A DNA stretch of 64,000 bases from Kribbella sp. CA-293567 (GCF_027627575.1 NZ_CP114065.1:6944001-7008000), one strand, 5' to 3'; shown: positions 9,092 through 17,933, counted from the stretch's first letter. The notes: generated by a model from the letters alone, not told the origin. Program-made: numbers and translations.

Positions 9092-10366
9092 ATGCGCAAG
9101 ACACTCATCGCTGCCGGTGTGGCAGTTGCTCTGCTCGCAATCCACCAGGTGCCTGCTCTGGCCGCGGGTCCGGCGCCGACCGAGGTTCAGATCGGCTGGG
9201 CGGATCTCGCCAAGAAGACGCTTCGGGTCAGCTGGCAGGACAGCGGCGAGAAGAACCTGGTCAGGGTCGAGTATCCGGATCTGCCGCGGTTGAACCAGTT
9301 CCTCGTCGCGCAGGACGCCGGTGGCAGCAACGAGGTGGTCCTCGACACCAGCCAGTTCGTCTGGCAGGACAGGGCTCGTGTCACCGTGGAGTCGTCGGAC
9401 GGCGGCGTGACCACTGCCCGGACGCCGTCGGTGTGGTTCGACACGCAGCGTGCGGCCAAGGCGGTCATCGTCGGCGCCGAGTCGCTGCCCGGCCGATCGC
9501 TTCGGCTGAGCTGGTCGCGGGCCATTCCGGCCGACGCCACGCCGAACGACCCGCTTGACCGTCCACTGTCGGAGGAGACGCTGGACGTCGGGTTCCGAAG
9601 TACGGCCGGGGAGACCTACCCGGTTCCGATCGACTCCAGCACCGCGACGGTGCCGGCGGCGATCGCTGCCCAGGCGACATCGGTCAACGCTACGAACGAG
9701 TGGGGCAAGACCTCCAGCGATCAAGCGGTGGTCCAGGGCGCGACGACGGCCATCTTGAAGATTTCGCCGGTCGGACAGTTCCAGCGACCAATCTCCTTCA
9801 CCGCGACCGCTGAGCCGCGGGAATGCCTCGCCGTCTCCTGCCCCTTCAGCAGCGCGATGCCGCCCACTCAGCTCCAAGCACGCCCCGACGCAACAAAGCC
9901 CTGGAAGACAATCGGCACCTACACCGGGTACAGCACCTTCACCCGCACCTTCCCTACCTCAGGTGGCCGCGAGTACCGCTTGTACGTGCCCGCGTGGCAG
10001 ACCCGCGACTACTCCCGCTGGTTCGTCGGTGCGGCGGTTTCGACCTCGGCACGTTACTCGGCAACCCAGGCCTACCTCGCCACCGTCGGCTTCACCACCA
10101 ACACCGCGCAGGTCGGGCAGGTCGTCAAGCTCGCCGTCAAGGTTCTTCCGGCCGGCACCGTGAAAGCCAGCCTGCAGTCGTACGACGGCAAGGTCTGGCG
10201 CCACTCGACCTACGTCCCGCTCACCAAGGGCGTAGGTACCTACTCCTTCAAGGCGGCGGGCCGTGGCACCACGCGGTACTGGCGGGTGGTCGTGCCCAAG
10301 ATGACCATGAACGGTCTCCCGATCGTCGCGACCACCAGCAAGGCCTTCAAACTCACCGTACGGTGA
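9092..10366 (+). CDS. secreted protein of unknown function
   Basis: A 424-residue protein not recognised as a known family. A Sec signal peptide covers about residues 1-26 (KTLIAAGVAVALLAIHQVP, cut near ALAAG). The mature part is rich in Val, Thr, Trp and Tyr and looks all-beta. The C-terminal 100 residues resemble the repeated beta-sandwich of actinobacterial surface proteins (VGQVVKLAVKVLPAGTVKAS, then RYWRVVVPK). ATG 9092 lies 8 bases after GGGAGTGA and starts the signal peptide; the open frame upstream is not needed. It may be a cell-surface protein, without evidence for activity. Confidence 0.7.
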   Translation: MRKTLIAAGVAVALLAIHQVPALAAGPAPTEVQIGWADLAKKTLRVSWQDSGEKNLVRVEYPDLPRLNQFLVAQDAGGSNEVVLDTSQFVWQDRARVTVESSDGGVTTARTPSVWFDTQRAAKAVIVGAESLPGRSLRLSWSRAIPADATPNDPLDRPLSEETLDVGFRSTAGETYPVPIDSSTATVPAAIAAQATSVNATNEWGKTSSDQAVVQGATTAILKISPVGQFQRPISFTATAEPRECLAVSCPFSSAMPPTQLQARPDATKPWKTIGTYTGYSTFTRTFPTSGGREYRLYVPAWQTRDYSRWFVGAAVSTSARYSATQAYLATVGFTTNTAQVGQVVKLAVKVLPAGTVKASLQSYDGKVWRHSTYVPLTKGVGTYSFKAAGRGTTRYWRVVVPKMTMNGLPIVATTSKAFKLTVR

Positions 10367-10383
10367 AGCGCTGAGACTTCGGA

Positions 10384-10412
10384 CCGTGACCCAACAGCCT
10401 TTTTGGTCACGG
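10384..10412 (+). terminator. hairpin after the secreted-protein gene
   Basis: Perfect 8-bp arms CCGTGACC (10384-10391) and GGTCACGG (10405-10412) enclose a 13-base loop ending in five T. It lies 18 bases after the stop. There is no T tract downstream, as is common in actinobacteria. Confidence 0.55.
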
Positions 10413-10488
10413 TGCGTCACGGCCACTAACTCAGTTCACCTGCTGGCCTCCTGACGGCACGCCAGGCGTCGCGAGCGCTACCGGAACC

Positions 10489-10510
10489 GTTCACCGCTCG
10501 TTCACCCTGC
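10489..10510 (+). promoter_or_regulatory. PHO box (PhoP-type operator) of pstSCAB
   Basis: Two abutting 11-base direct repeats, GTTCACCGCTC (10489-10499) and GTTCACCCTGC (10500-10510), lie 81 bases before the pstS start. This matches the Streptomyces PhoP operator layout: 11-bp repeat units with a GTTCACC core. A third GTTCACC is at 10434-10440. It implies induction of pst under phosphate limitation by PhoR-PhoP, whose genes are not in this window. Confidence 0.8.
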
Positions 10511-10590
10511 ACGAGCCACCCGGTCATCTGCCCTCCCTACCGTCTGTGGAAGTTCAACTAGTCTGAATCCCGCAGAAGGGCAACACTCTC

Positions 10591-11703
10591 GTGTCCGTCA
10601 ATCGCCTGCTCCGCGTCGGCACCGTCGCCGTGGCATCCCTCGGTGTCCTCGCTCTGAGCGCGTGTGGCTCCGATCCGGAACCATCCGGCTCCGCGAACCC
10701 CGGCAGCACCAGCTCGTCCGCCGGTGGCGGCGACTGCCCCAAGGGCACCCTGAACGCCGAGGGATCCTCGGCGCAGAAGAACGCCATCGAAGAAGTCATC
10801 TCCAAGTACAACGAGAAGTGCGCCGACGTCACGGTGAACTACAACCCGACCGGTTCCGGTGCGGGCATCAAGCAGTTCAACGCGAACCAGGTCGACTTCG
10901 CCGGTTCGGACTCCGCGCTGAAGCCGGAAGAGGCCACCGCGGCCGCGACCCGCTGCGCGACCAACCCGGCCGTGAACCTGCCGATGGTGATCGGCCCGGT
11001 CGCGATCGCCTACAACGTCGACGGCCTCGACAAGCTGATCCTGGACGGCGCGACCGCCGCCAAGATCTTCCAGGGCACCGTCAAGACCTGGAACGACCCG
11101 GCCATCGCCAAGCTGAACCCCGGTACGACGCTGCCGTCGGCCGCGATCGCCGTCTTCTTCCGTTCCGACGAGTCGGGCACCACGGAGAACTTCACCAAGT
11201 ACCTCGAGGCCGCCGGTGGCGGTGCGTGGACCGGTAAGCCGGCCAAGAAGTGGACCGGCACGGGTGCCGGCAAGGAGAAGTCCGCCGGTGTCGCCGAAGG
11301 CGTGAAGAGCACCAAGAACTCGATCACCTACGTCGAGTGGAGCTACGCGGTCGACAACAAGCTCGGCGTCGCGCAGGTCGACACCGGCGCCGGCCCGATC
11401 GAGCTGTCCGCCGAGTCCGCGGGCAAGGCGCTGGCCGCCGCGAAGCCGGCCGGCAGCGGCAGCGACCTGGCCCTGAAGCTCGACTACGCGACCAAGGCGC
11501 CGGGTGCGTACCCGATCATCCTGGTCACCTACGAGATCGCCTGCACCAAGGGCCTGCCGGCCGAGAAGACCGCACTGGTGAAGAGCTTCCTGTCGTACTT
11601 CGCCAGCGCCGACGGCCAGTCCTCGCTGGCCGAGCTGAAGTACGCGCCGCTGCCGGAGGAGATCCGGACCAAGGTCGACGCCGCCATCCAGGCGATCAGC
11701 TGA
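10591..11703 (+). CDS. pstS: phosphate-binding lipoprotein PstS
   Basis: The extracytoplasmic receptor of the high-affinity phosphate ABC importer. Its 370 residues start with a lipoprotein signal (lipobox LALSAC near residue 25) and a Ser/Gly-rich tether, followed by the PstS fold (AEGSSAQKNAIEEV, then TGSGAGIKQF and FAGSDSAL). FFRSDESGTTENF is the second phosphate-contact segment. GTG 10591 follows an AGAAGGG site at a slightly long spacing. It is first in the pstS-pstC-pstA-pstB operon behind a PHO box, with an intercistronic hairpin before pstC. Confidence 0.97.
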   Translation: MSVNRLLRVGTVAVASLGVLALSACGSDPEPSGSANPGSTSSSAGGGDCPKGTLNAEGSSAQKNAIEEVISKYNEKCADVTVNYNPTGSGAGIKQFNANQVDFAGSDSALKPEEATAAATRCATNPAVNLPMVIGPVAIAYNVDGLDKLILDGATAAKIFQGTVKTWNDPAIAKLNPGTTLPSAAIAVFFRSDESGTTENFTKYLEAAGGGAWTGKPAKKWTGTGAGKEKSAGVAEGVKSTKNSITYVEWSYAVDNKLGVAQVDTGAGPIELSAESAGKALAAAKPAGSGSDLALKLDYATKAPGAYPIILVTYEIACTKGLPAEKTALVKSFLSYFASADGQSSLAELKYAPLPEEIRTKVDAAIQAIS

Positions 11704-11734
11704 TCCAGCGACACCCGTAGTACGGCGTGCTGTG

Positions 11735-11770
11735 AGCCCCGGTCGTTCCGGAAAACGGACGGCCGGGGCT
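11735..11770 (+). terminator. intercistronic pstS-pstC hairpin
   Basis: An inverted repeat with arms AGCCCCGGTCG (from 11735) and CGGCCGGGGCT (to 11770) forms a stem of about 14 pairs including G-U pairs, closed by a loop around GGAAAA. It lies 32 bases after the pstS stop and 53 before pstC. Such hairpins act as partial terminators or 3' stabilisers, raising pstS above the permease genes. Confidence 0.6.
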
Positions 11771-11822
11771 TCGGCTCGCCGGCTTGCCACCCCGCATCGA
11801 CCAGGCGCTTGGAGCAGCATCG

Positions 11823-12887
11823 ATGAGTAGTACAGACGGCACGGCCCCGCCCGACCGGCCGACCGACCGCACCCCCGGGAAGAAGCTGGACCTGGGGCCG
11901 GTCGGGCATCTCGGCGACCGGTTGTTCTCCGGCCTCGCTCATGGTTCCGGCGGCCTGGTGGTCGTCATCGTCGCGTTCGTCGGCATCTTCCTGCTCGCGC
12001 TGGCGATCCCGTCGCTGGCCGACAACAACACCAGCTTCCTGTTCTCGCGGATCTGGGAACCGGGCGGCGACAACCCCCGGTTCGGGATCGCGGCGCTCTT
12101 CTACACCACGCTGGTCAGCTCGGTCATCGCGATGGTGATCGCGGTCCCGATCGCCGTCGGGGTCGCGCTGTTCACCACCTACTACTCGCCCAAGCGGCTG
12201 GCCGCGCCGGTCTCGCACGCGATCGACCTGCTCGCGGCGGTCCCCTCGATCATCTACGGCCTCTGGGCGATCATCTTCTTCGCGCCGATCCTGCGCCCGG
12301 TGATCAACGGCCTGAGCTCGGCGCTGGGCTGGCTGCCGTTGTTCGAGAAGCCGGTCACCGACAACCTCGGAGTGGTGTTCACCGCCTCGGTGGTGCTGGC
12401 GATCATGATCCTGCCGGTGGTCACCGCGATCAGCCGGGAGATCTTCGCCCAGACCCCGATCACCCACCGCGAAGGCGCGCTGGCACTCGGCGCGACCCGC
12501 TGGGAGATGATCCGGATGGCGGTGCTGCCCTACGGCCGCTCCGGCGTGGTCAGCGCCTCGATGCTCGGCCTCGGCCGCGCGCTCGGCGAGACCGTCGCGG
12601 TGCTGATCATCCTGTCGGTGCCGAACGGCAACGACCCGTGGAACCCCTCCATCTTCGCCGGCGGCGAGACGTTCGCCTCGAAGATCGCCAACAACGCCGC
12701 GGAGTTCGACTCCCCGGAGAAGACCGGTGCCTACATCGCGGCCGGTCTGGTCCTGTTCGTGGTGACCTTCCTGGTCAACTCCGCCGCCCGGCTGATCGTC
12801 GCGCGCAGCGGTCCGGGCGGTAAGCGGCCGCGCCGCAACCGCCGGGCCGGCAGCAACCCCGCCCAGACCGAAGGAGCCGCCTCGTGA
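11823..12887 (+). CDS. pstC: phosphate ABC transporter permease PstC
   Basis: One of two membrane subunits of the Pst importer. It is 354 residues long with about six transmembrane helices, a polar N-terminal tail, and a conserved periplasmic loop (FLFSRIWEPGGDNPRFG). The coupling segment that contacts PstB is in TPITHREGALALGATRWEMI. ATG 11823 has GGAG about eight bases upstream and is preferred over an earlier in-frame start. Its stop overlaps the pstA start by four bases. Confidence 0.95.
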   Translation: MSSTDGTAPPDRPTDRTPGKKLDLGPVGHLGDRLFSGLAHGSGGLVVVIVAFVGIFLLALAIPSLADNNTSFLFSRIWEPGGDNPRFGIAALFYTTLVSSVIAMVIAVPIAVGVALFTTYYSPKRLAAPVSHAIDLLAAVPSIIYGLWAIIFFAPILRPVINGLSSALGWLPLFEKPVTDNLGVVFTASVVLAIMILPVVTAISREIFAQTPITHREGALALGATRWEMIRMAVLPYGRSGVVSASMLGLGRALGETVAVLIILSVPNGNDPWNPSIFAGGETFASKIANNAAEFDSPEKTGAYIAAGLVLFVVTFLVNSAARLIVARSGPGGKRPRRNRRAGSNPAQTEGAAS

Positions 12888-13804
12888 CCACCCTCGCCGC
12901 GAACAAGCCGGCCTACGACGGCAAGACCCTCGATCTGACCGGCAAGTCCGGTGCCCGGGCGTTCCAGAACACGCTCGCCACCGTGCTGATCGTGCTGTGC
13001 TTCCTGATCGCGCTCGTACCGCTGGTGTGGATCCTGTGGACCGTGGTGAGCAAGGGCTACCACCTGCTGCTGGACCCGAACTGGTGGAGCCAGTCCCAGC
13101 GCGGCGTCACCGTACGCCGGGTCGGCGGCGGCGCGTACCACGCGATCATGGGCACGCTGATCATGTCCCTGATGTGCGCGGTGATCGCGGTCCCGATCGC
13201 CATCCTCGGCGCGATCTACCTGGTCGAGTACGGCAAGGGCACCAAGGCCGCCAAGGTGGTCAGCTTCATGATCGACATCCTGACCGGGGTGCCGTCGATC
13301 GTCGCCGCGTTGTTCGTCTACGCGGTCTGGATCACGGTGTTCGGCTTCAACCGGGTCGGTTTCGCGGTCTCGCTGTCGCTGGTCCTGTTGATGCTGCCGG
13401 TCGTCCTGCGCTCCACCGAGGAGATGCTGAAGCTGGTGCCGGACGAGCTGCGCGAGGCGTCGTACGCGCTCGGTGTGCCGAAGTGGAAGACCATCCTGAA
13501 GGTGGTGGTGCCGACCGCGTTCGGCGGCATCATCACCGGCGTGATGCTCGGTCTGGCCCGGGTGATGGGTGAGACCGCGCCGCTGCTGATCCTGGTCGGC
13601 TACTCCAAGAACATCAACACGAACCCGTTCGACGGGTTCATGGGCGCGCTGCCGACGATGATCAACCAGGACCGGACCGAGCTGGCGCTGCAGCCCGCCG
13701 CGGACCGGGTCTGGGCCGCCGCCCTGACGCTCATCCTGCTGGTTCTGCTGCTCAACCTGCTGGCCCGCGTGTTCGCGCGGTTCAGCACCATCAAGTCCAA
13801 ATAG
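12884..13804 (+). CDS. pstA: phosphate ABC transporter permease PstA
   Basis: The second membrane subunit of the Pst importer: 306 residues, six predicted helices, coupling segment LREASYALGVPKWKTILKVV. The GTG start overlaps the pstC stop, giving translational coupling and equal stoichiometry. It contains the typical GVPSIVAALFVYA membrane segment. It is followed 20 bases later by pstB. Confidence 0.95.
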   Translation: MTTLAANKPAYDGKTLDLTGKSGARAFQNTLATVLIVLCFLIALVPLVWILWTVVSKGYHLLLDPNWWSQSQRGVTVRRVGGGAYHAIMGTLIMSLMCAVIAVPIAILGAIYLVEYGKGTKAAKVVSFMIDILTGVPSIVAALFVYAVWITVFGFNRVGFAVSLSLVLLMLPVVLRSTEEMLKLVPDELREASYALGVPKWKTILKVVVPTAFGGIITGVMLGLARVMGETAPLLILVGYSKNINTNPFDGFMGALPTMINQDRTELALQPAADRVWAAALTLILLVLLLNLLARVFARFSTIKSK

Positions 13805-13824
13805 TCGAGAGGTTCCGATTCGAT

Positions 13825-14601
13825 ATGGCTAAGCGCATCGAGGTCAGCGGCCTCAACGTCTACTACGGCGACTTCAAGGCCGTCGAGGACGTGTCGATGA
13901 CGATCGAGCCCCGCTCGGTCACCGCGTTCATCGGCCCGTCCGGCTGCGGCAAGTCCACCTACCTGCGCACCCTGAACCGGATGCACGAGGTGATCCCCGG
14001 GGCCCGGGTCGAGGGCAAGGTGCTGCTGGACCAGCAGGACCTGTACGCCACCGGTATCGACCCGGTCGCGGTCCGGCGAGTGGTCGGGATGGTGTTCCAG
14101 CGGCCGAACCCGTTCCCGACGATGTCGATCTTCGACAACGTCGCCTCCGGGCTGAAGCTGAACGGGGTCAAGGACAAGAAGAAGCTCACCGAGGTGGTCG
14201 AGGCCTCACTGCAGGGCGCGAACCTGTGGAACGAGGTGAAGGACCGGCTGGACAAGCCCGGCGCGGGGTTGTCGGGTGGTCAGCAGCAGCGGCTGTGCAT
14301 CGCCCGGGCGATCGCGGTCGAGCCCGAGGTGATCCTGATGGACGAGCCGTGCTCGGCTCTCGACCCGATCTCGACGCTGGCGATCGAGGACCTGATCGAG
14401 AAGCTGAAGGACCGGTTCACCGTGGTGATCGTGACCCACAACATGCAGCAGGCGGCCCGGGTCTCCGACCAGACCGCCTTCTTCAACCTGGCCGCCACCG
14501 GCAAGCCCGGCCGGCTGATCGAGATGGGCCCGACCAAGCAGATCTTCTCCAACCCCAACGAGAAGGCCACCGAGGACTACATCACCGGGCGTTTCGGCTG
14601 A
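13825..14601 (+). CDS. pstB: phosphate ABC transporter ATPase PstB
   Basis: The ATPase of the Pst importer, 258 residues. It shows Walker A GPSGCGKST near residue 37, the Q-loop VFQRPNPFP, the signature LSGGQQQRLCIARAI, Walker B VILMDEPCSALDP and the switch histidine in VTHNMQQ. The ATG lies behind a GAGAGG site. No phoU follows; a PhoU-like protein instead accompanies the PiT carrier at 23.2 kb. Confidence 0.97.
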   Translation: MAKRIEVSGLNVYYGDFKAVEDVSMTIEPRSVTAFIGPSGCGKSTYLRTLNRMHEVIPGARVEGKVLLDQQDLYATGIDPVAVRRVVGMVFQRPNPFPTMSIFDNVASGLKLNGVKDKKKLTEVVEASLQGANLWNEVKDRLDKPGAGLSGGQQQRLCIARAIAVEPEVILMDEPCSALDPISTLAIEDLIEKLKDRFTVVIVTHNMQQAARVSDQTAFFNLAATGKPGRLIEMGPTKQIFSNPNEKATEDYITGRFG

Positions 14602-14664
14602 GCATCCAGGGCAGCCGGCCGTAGTAGGGTCGGTGCCTTCTCAACGTTCTCCGAAGGGACCGTG

Positions 14665-15315
14665 GTGAGCACTCCGACGCCTCCTGGCGACGATCAGAAC
14701 GACCAGAACCGGCCCCAGGACGAGCCGGGACAGCGGGACGGGTACGGACAGCAGCCAGATCCGTACCAGCAGCCGGGCCAGCCTGGGGGCTACGGGCAAC
14801 CAGGCCAGTACGGGCAGCAGCCCGGCCAACCCGGGTACGGGGAGCAGCCGGGCTACGGCGAACAGCCTGGTTATGGACAGCAGCCGGGCTATGGGCAGCA
14901 GCCGGGCCAGCCCGGGTACGGCCAGCAGCCGGGGCAGTACGGGCAGCAGCCGCCCGGTCAGCCGGGCTACGGCCAGCAGCCGGGCTACGGTGACCAGCAG
15001 GGCTACGGGCAGCCTGGCTACGGCCAGCAGCCCGGCGGCTATCCGGGTCAGCCCGGTGGGTATCCGGGCCAGCAGGGCGCCTACGGCTACGGCGGTGGCG
15101 CACCGGTGAGCAACACCCCGCAGACCCTGGCCATCATCGGCATCGTCTGCTGGTTCTGCTGCTCGCCGGCCGCGATCGTGCTGGGCTTCATTGCCCAGAG
15201 CAAGTTCCGCGAGCAGGGCCGCTCGGACACCCTGGCCAAGGTCGCCTGGATCGGCGGCATCGTCGCCTTCGCGATCGGAATCCTCGGCTACGCGTCCGGC
15301 ACCGTCGGCCGCTAG
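14665..15315 (+). CDS. DUF4190-like membrane protein with Gly/Gln/Tyr-rich tail
   Basis: A 216-residue protein. Residues 1-145 are a low-complexity tail of GYGQQPG-type repeats; the C-terminus has two membrane helices of the DUF4190 type (TLAIIGIVCWFCCSPAAIVL and VAWIGGIVAFAIGILGYA). The tail should face the cytosol and be intrinsically disordered. Of two adjacent GTG codons, 14665 is better spaced from AGGGA and matches the GTG-AGC start of the related gene at 15935. Function is unknown; similar tails occur on actinobacterial cell-pole and septum proteins. It follows pstB by 63 bases. Confidence 0.8.
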   Translation: MSTPTPPGDDQNDQNRPQDEPGQRDGYGQQPDPYQQPGQPGGYGQPGQYGQQPGQPGYGEQPGYGEQPGYGQQPGYGQQPGQPGYGQQPGQYGQQPPGQPGYGQQPGYGDQQGYGQPGYGQQPGGYPGQPGGYPGQQGAYGYGGGAPVSNTPQTLAIIGIVCWFCCSPAAIVLGFIAQSKFREQGRSDTLAKVAWIGGIVAFAIGILGYASGTVGR

Positions 15316-15360
15316 TCCCCGGGCAAGTCGGTACCACGGTCCGTCGTACGGCGTCGTTCG

Positions 15361-15816
15361 TCAGTTCAGGTTGCGGGCGACGCCGTAGACGACCAGCAGC
15401 ACGGCCAGCGCTTTGATGCTCCAGTCGAGGGCGCGGGGGTTCGGCCTGAGCCTGGGCAGTTTGACCAGCCGGACGCGCTCCAGCGCCCAGGCGAGCAGTT
15501 GGTAGCCGACGGCAACGCCGATCAGCGGGCCGAAGACGAGCACGACCGGGTTGAAGTGCCAGGCGGCGTCCAGGTCGCCGCGCAGCAGCGCCGCCGCCAT
15601 CCTGGTCGCACCGCAGAACGGGCAGTTCAGCCCGGTGGTGGCGTGCAACAGACACGGAACGCCGAGCTGGAGCGAGCCGGACAGCTGGTAGATCGCTGCC
15701 AGCGCGAAGCCGCCGACGCCGACGGCAGCCACCCCGAGCACGCGCCGGTCCAGTGGCTCGACCGGCCCCTGCGGGCGCAGAACGACTCCTTGCTGTGTCA
15801 GGGTCACGCCTACCAA
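15361..15816 (-). CDS. DUF2752 family membrane protein
   Basis: A small membrane protein of about 150 residues with the DUF2752 hallmark CPFCGATRM in the first loop, followed by an amphipathic segment (LRGDLDAAWHFNPVVL) and two more helices. Function unknown. The open frame extends to 15906, but its first 30 residues are not conserved-looking. TTG 15816 lies close behind AGGAGA; the GTG at 15807 is an alternative. It sits antisense between two genes with disordered tails. Confidence 0.75.
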   Translation of the reverse strand: MVGVTLTQQGVVLRPQGPVEPLDRRVLGVAAVGVGGFALAAIYQLSGSLQLGVPCLLHATTGLNCPFCGATRMAAALLRGDLDAAWHFNPVVLVFGPLIGVAVGYQLLAWALERVRLVKLPRLRPNPRALDWSIKALAVLLVVYGVARNLN

Positions 15817-15934
15817 GGTATCTCCTGTCACCGGCAACTTTGATGGGATCCCCGCGGGGAGTTCATCCGTCTGATGCTCCGTACGGCCACTAGCCTGCAG
15901 AACCACTCCTCGAATGTCAGTAGAAAGGATCGTC

Positions 15935-16636
15935 GTGAGCGCTCCGACGCCGCCGCCGGGTTATGGCCCGCAAGACTCGAACCAACCGGGTCAGTACGGG
16001 CAGCAGCCTGGCCAGTACGGCCAGCCTGAGCAGTACGGCCAGCCTGGGCAGTATGGGCAGCCGGAACAGCCGGGCTATGGGCAGCAGCCGCAGTACGGCC
16101 AGCAGCCTGGCTATGGTCAGCCGCCGGCGCAGTACGGGCAGCAGGCTGGTCAGTACGGGCAACCCGCGCAGGCGCAGTACGGGCAGCAGCCGGGCTACCC
16201 GCAGGCGTACGGTCAGCAGCCCTACGGCTACGGAGCTCCGACCGGTGCGCTGGCCGAGTGGCCGCTGCGGGTCGGTGGCGCGCTCATCGACAGCGTGCTG
16301 GTGTCAGTGCCGTACTTCCTCGGGCTGATGCTCGGCCGCTCGGTGCACAGCAGCTTGCTGGTGATCTTCGCCCTGGTGGCTCTCGGCCTTGGCATCTGGA
16401 ACGTCGTCGTCCGGCAGGGCCAGACCGGGCAGACCCTCGGCAAGACGGTGGTGAAGATCAAGCTGGTCGACGGCTCCACCGGGCAGCCTGTCGGCCCGGG
16501 CAAGGCACTTCTGCGCCAGCTGACCCATATCCTCGACAGTGCGGCCTGCTATGTCGGCTATCTGTGGCCGCTGTGGGACGAGAAGAAGCAGACCTTCGCG
16601 GACAAGATCAACGACACGCTGGTCATCAAGCTCTGA
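15935..16636 (+). CDS. RDD-family membrane protein with Gly/Gln/Tyr-rich tail, copy 1
   Basis: A 233-residue protein. The first 95 residues are a disordered tail of QYGQPGQ/GYGQQP repeats. The RDD domain follows (PLRVGGALIDSVLVSVPYFL, then GQTLGKTVVKIKLVDGSTG and DKINDTLVIKL) with two to three membrane helices. RDD proteins have been linked to ion transport in some bacteria; no substrate can be assigned here. GTG 15935 has GAAAGGA five bases before it and is preferred over the ATG at 15914, which has no site. It is paired with a paralogue ten bases downstream. Confidence 0.83.
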   Translation: MSAPTPPPGYGPQDSNQPGQYGQQPGQYGQPEQYGQPGQYGQPEQPGYGQQPQYGQQPGYGQPPAQYGQQAGQYGQPAQAQYGQQPGYPQAYGQQPYGYGAPTGALAEWPLRVGGALIDSVLVSVPYFLGLMLGRSVHSSLLVIFALVALGLGIWNVVVRQGQTGQTLGKTVVKIKLVDGSTGQPVGPGKALLRQLTHILDSAACYVGYLWPLWDEKKQTFADKINDTLVIKL

Positions 16637-16646
16637 AAGGACTTCA

Positions 16647-17369
16647 GTGACCACCCCTCCCAACGGTCCTCAGGACCAACCCAACCAGCCTCCGGGCCAG
16701 CCGTACGGGCAGCAGCCACCGCAGTACGGGCCGCCCGGTCAACCTGGCCAGTACGGCCAGCCCCAGTTCGGCCAACCGCAGCAGGGCCAGTCCCAGCAGG
16801 GGCAGCCGCAGTACGGGCAACCCGGCTACGGCCAGCCCGGCTATGGGCAGCCGCAGTACGGGCAGCAGCCGCCGTACGGCGGAAACCCGTACCAGCAGGG
16901 CTACGGGTACGGTGCGTCCGCCGGCAGTGAGCTGGCCGGCTGGGGATCCCGCGTCGGCGCCTCGCTGCTGGACGGTCTGGTCTCCGGCGTGCCAGTGCTG
17001 ATCGGCTACGGGATCTTCATCGGCAGCGTCGCGAGCCAGTCCTCCCAGGACCCCTACGAACAGGGAGTTCCGCCGTACGCCGTGATCGCCTTGGTGATCG
17101 GCGCCCTGGCCAGCCTCGGCCTGTGGATCTGGAACCGGGTGATCCGGCAGGGCAACACCGGTCAGAGTGTCGGCAAGAGCGTGCTGAACCTCAAGCTGGT
17201 CGACTCCAGCAGCTTCCAGCCGATCGGCCCGGGCAAGGCGTTCCTCCGCGACTTCCTGCGGGGCATCTTCGACCAGGCCTGTCTGCTCAACTCGCTCTGG
17301 CCGCTGTGGGACGACAAGAAGCAGACCTGGCACGACAAGGTGCTCTCCACCTACGTCGTCAAGGTCTGA
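16647..17369 (+). CDS. RDD-family membrane protein with Gly/Gln/Tyr-rich tail, copy 2
   Basis: A 240-residue paralogue of the preceding gene: about 90 residues of Pro/Gln/Gly/Tyr repeats, then an RDD domain (GWGSRVGASLLDGLVSGVPV, then GQSVGKSVLNLKLVDSSS and HDKVLSTYVVKV). The GTG start follows GAAAGGACTTCA only ten bases after the upstream stop, so the two RDD genes form an operon and probably arose by tandem duplication. They may form a heteromer; that is inference. Confidence 0.83.
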   Translation: MTTPPNGPQDQPNQPPGQPYGQQPPQYGPPGQPGQYGQPQFGQPQQGQSQQGQPQYGQPGYGQPGYGQPQYGQQPPYGGNPYQQGYGYGASAGSELAGWGSRVGASLLDGLVSGVPVLIGYGIFIGSVASQSSQDPYEQGVPPYAVIALVIGALASLGLWIWNRVIRQGNTGQSVGKSVLNLKLVDSSSFQPIGPGKAFLRDFLRGIFDQACLLNSLWPLWDDKKQTWHDKVLSTYVVKV

Positions 17370-17378
17370 GCAGGAGCA

Positions 17379-17933
17379 CTACCGCGACAGCAGAAGGCCG
17401 GCGCAGGTGACGGACCAGAGCACGCTGGTGAAGGTGCCGATGATGAATCGCTCCGCCACCGCCTGGGGCGTCACCGACGCCGGCTGATCCGGGCTACGGA
17501 GCTCGGGGTACCGCGCCAGGCCCTTGATCGCCAGCACGATCGCGAGTCCCTCGGGCCAGCCCGCGACGATCGAGCCGAAGATGGCACCGCGCTCCAGCGC
17601 ACCGATCAGTGCGCCGCCGCGCAGGACCTCACCGGCCTGCTGCGTCGACTGCGACCTGGTGTTGCCCCGGTCGACCAGGGCCAGCACCGAGGTAGTCAAC
17701 GGGCCTCCACCGGTCACTGCGAGAGGGCCGCAGAACAGGAGCAGGATGTTCCACCAGGCCTCTCGCCAGCCTTCTACGCCGTGCCCGGTCAGCAGCAGGA
17801 TGGCGGCCGTCGTCAGACAGCCCAGCATCAGACCACTCACCACTATGGCCAGGGTGGAGCCCGACTTGGGCAGCCACGCCAGTACTGCGAGCAGCAGGCT
17901 GACTCCGGCCAGCGCCAGTACTGCCGCCGTCAT
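17379..17933 (-). CDS. membrane protein paired with a SatD-like regulator
   Basis: A 184-residue integral membrane protein with about four hydrophobic helices: residues 1-24, 28-50, 62-82 and a C-terminal anchor. A polar central loop contains DRGNTRSQSTQQAGEVLRGG. The family is not named with certainty. Its ATG overlaps the stop of the SatD-like gene, so the two are co-translated; this mirrors streptococcal sat operons, where SatD is followed by a membrane protein. Function unknown. Confidence 0.7.
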   Translation of the reverse strand: MTAAVLALAGVSLLLAVLAWLPKSGSTLAIVVSGLMLGCLTTAAILLLTGHGVEGWREAWWNILLLFCGPLAVTGGGPLTTSVLALVDRGNTRSQSTQQAGEVLRGGALIGALERGAIFGSIVAGWPEGLAIVLAIKGLARYPELRSPDQPASVTPQAVAERFIIGTFTSVLWSVTCAGLLLSR

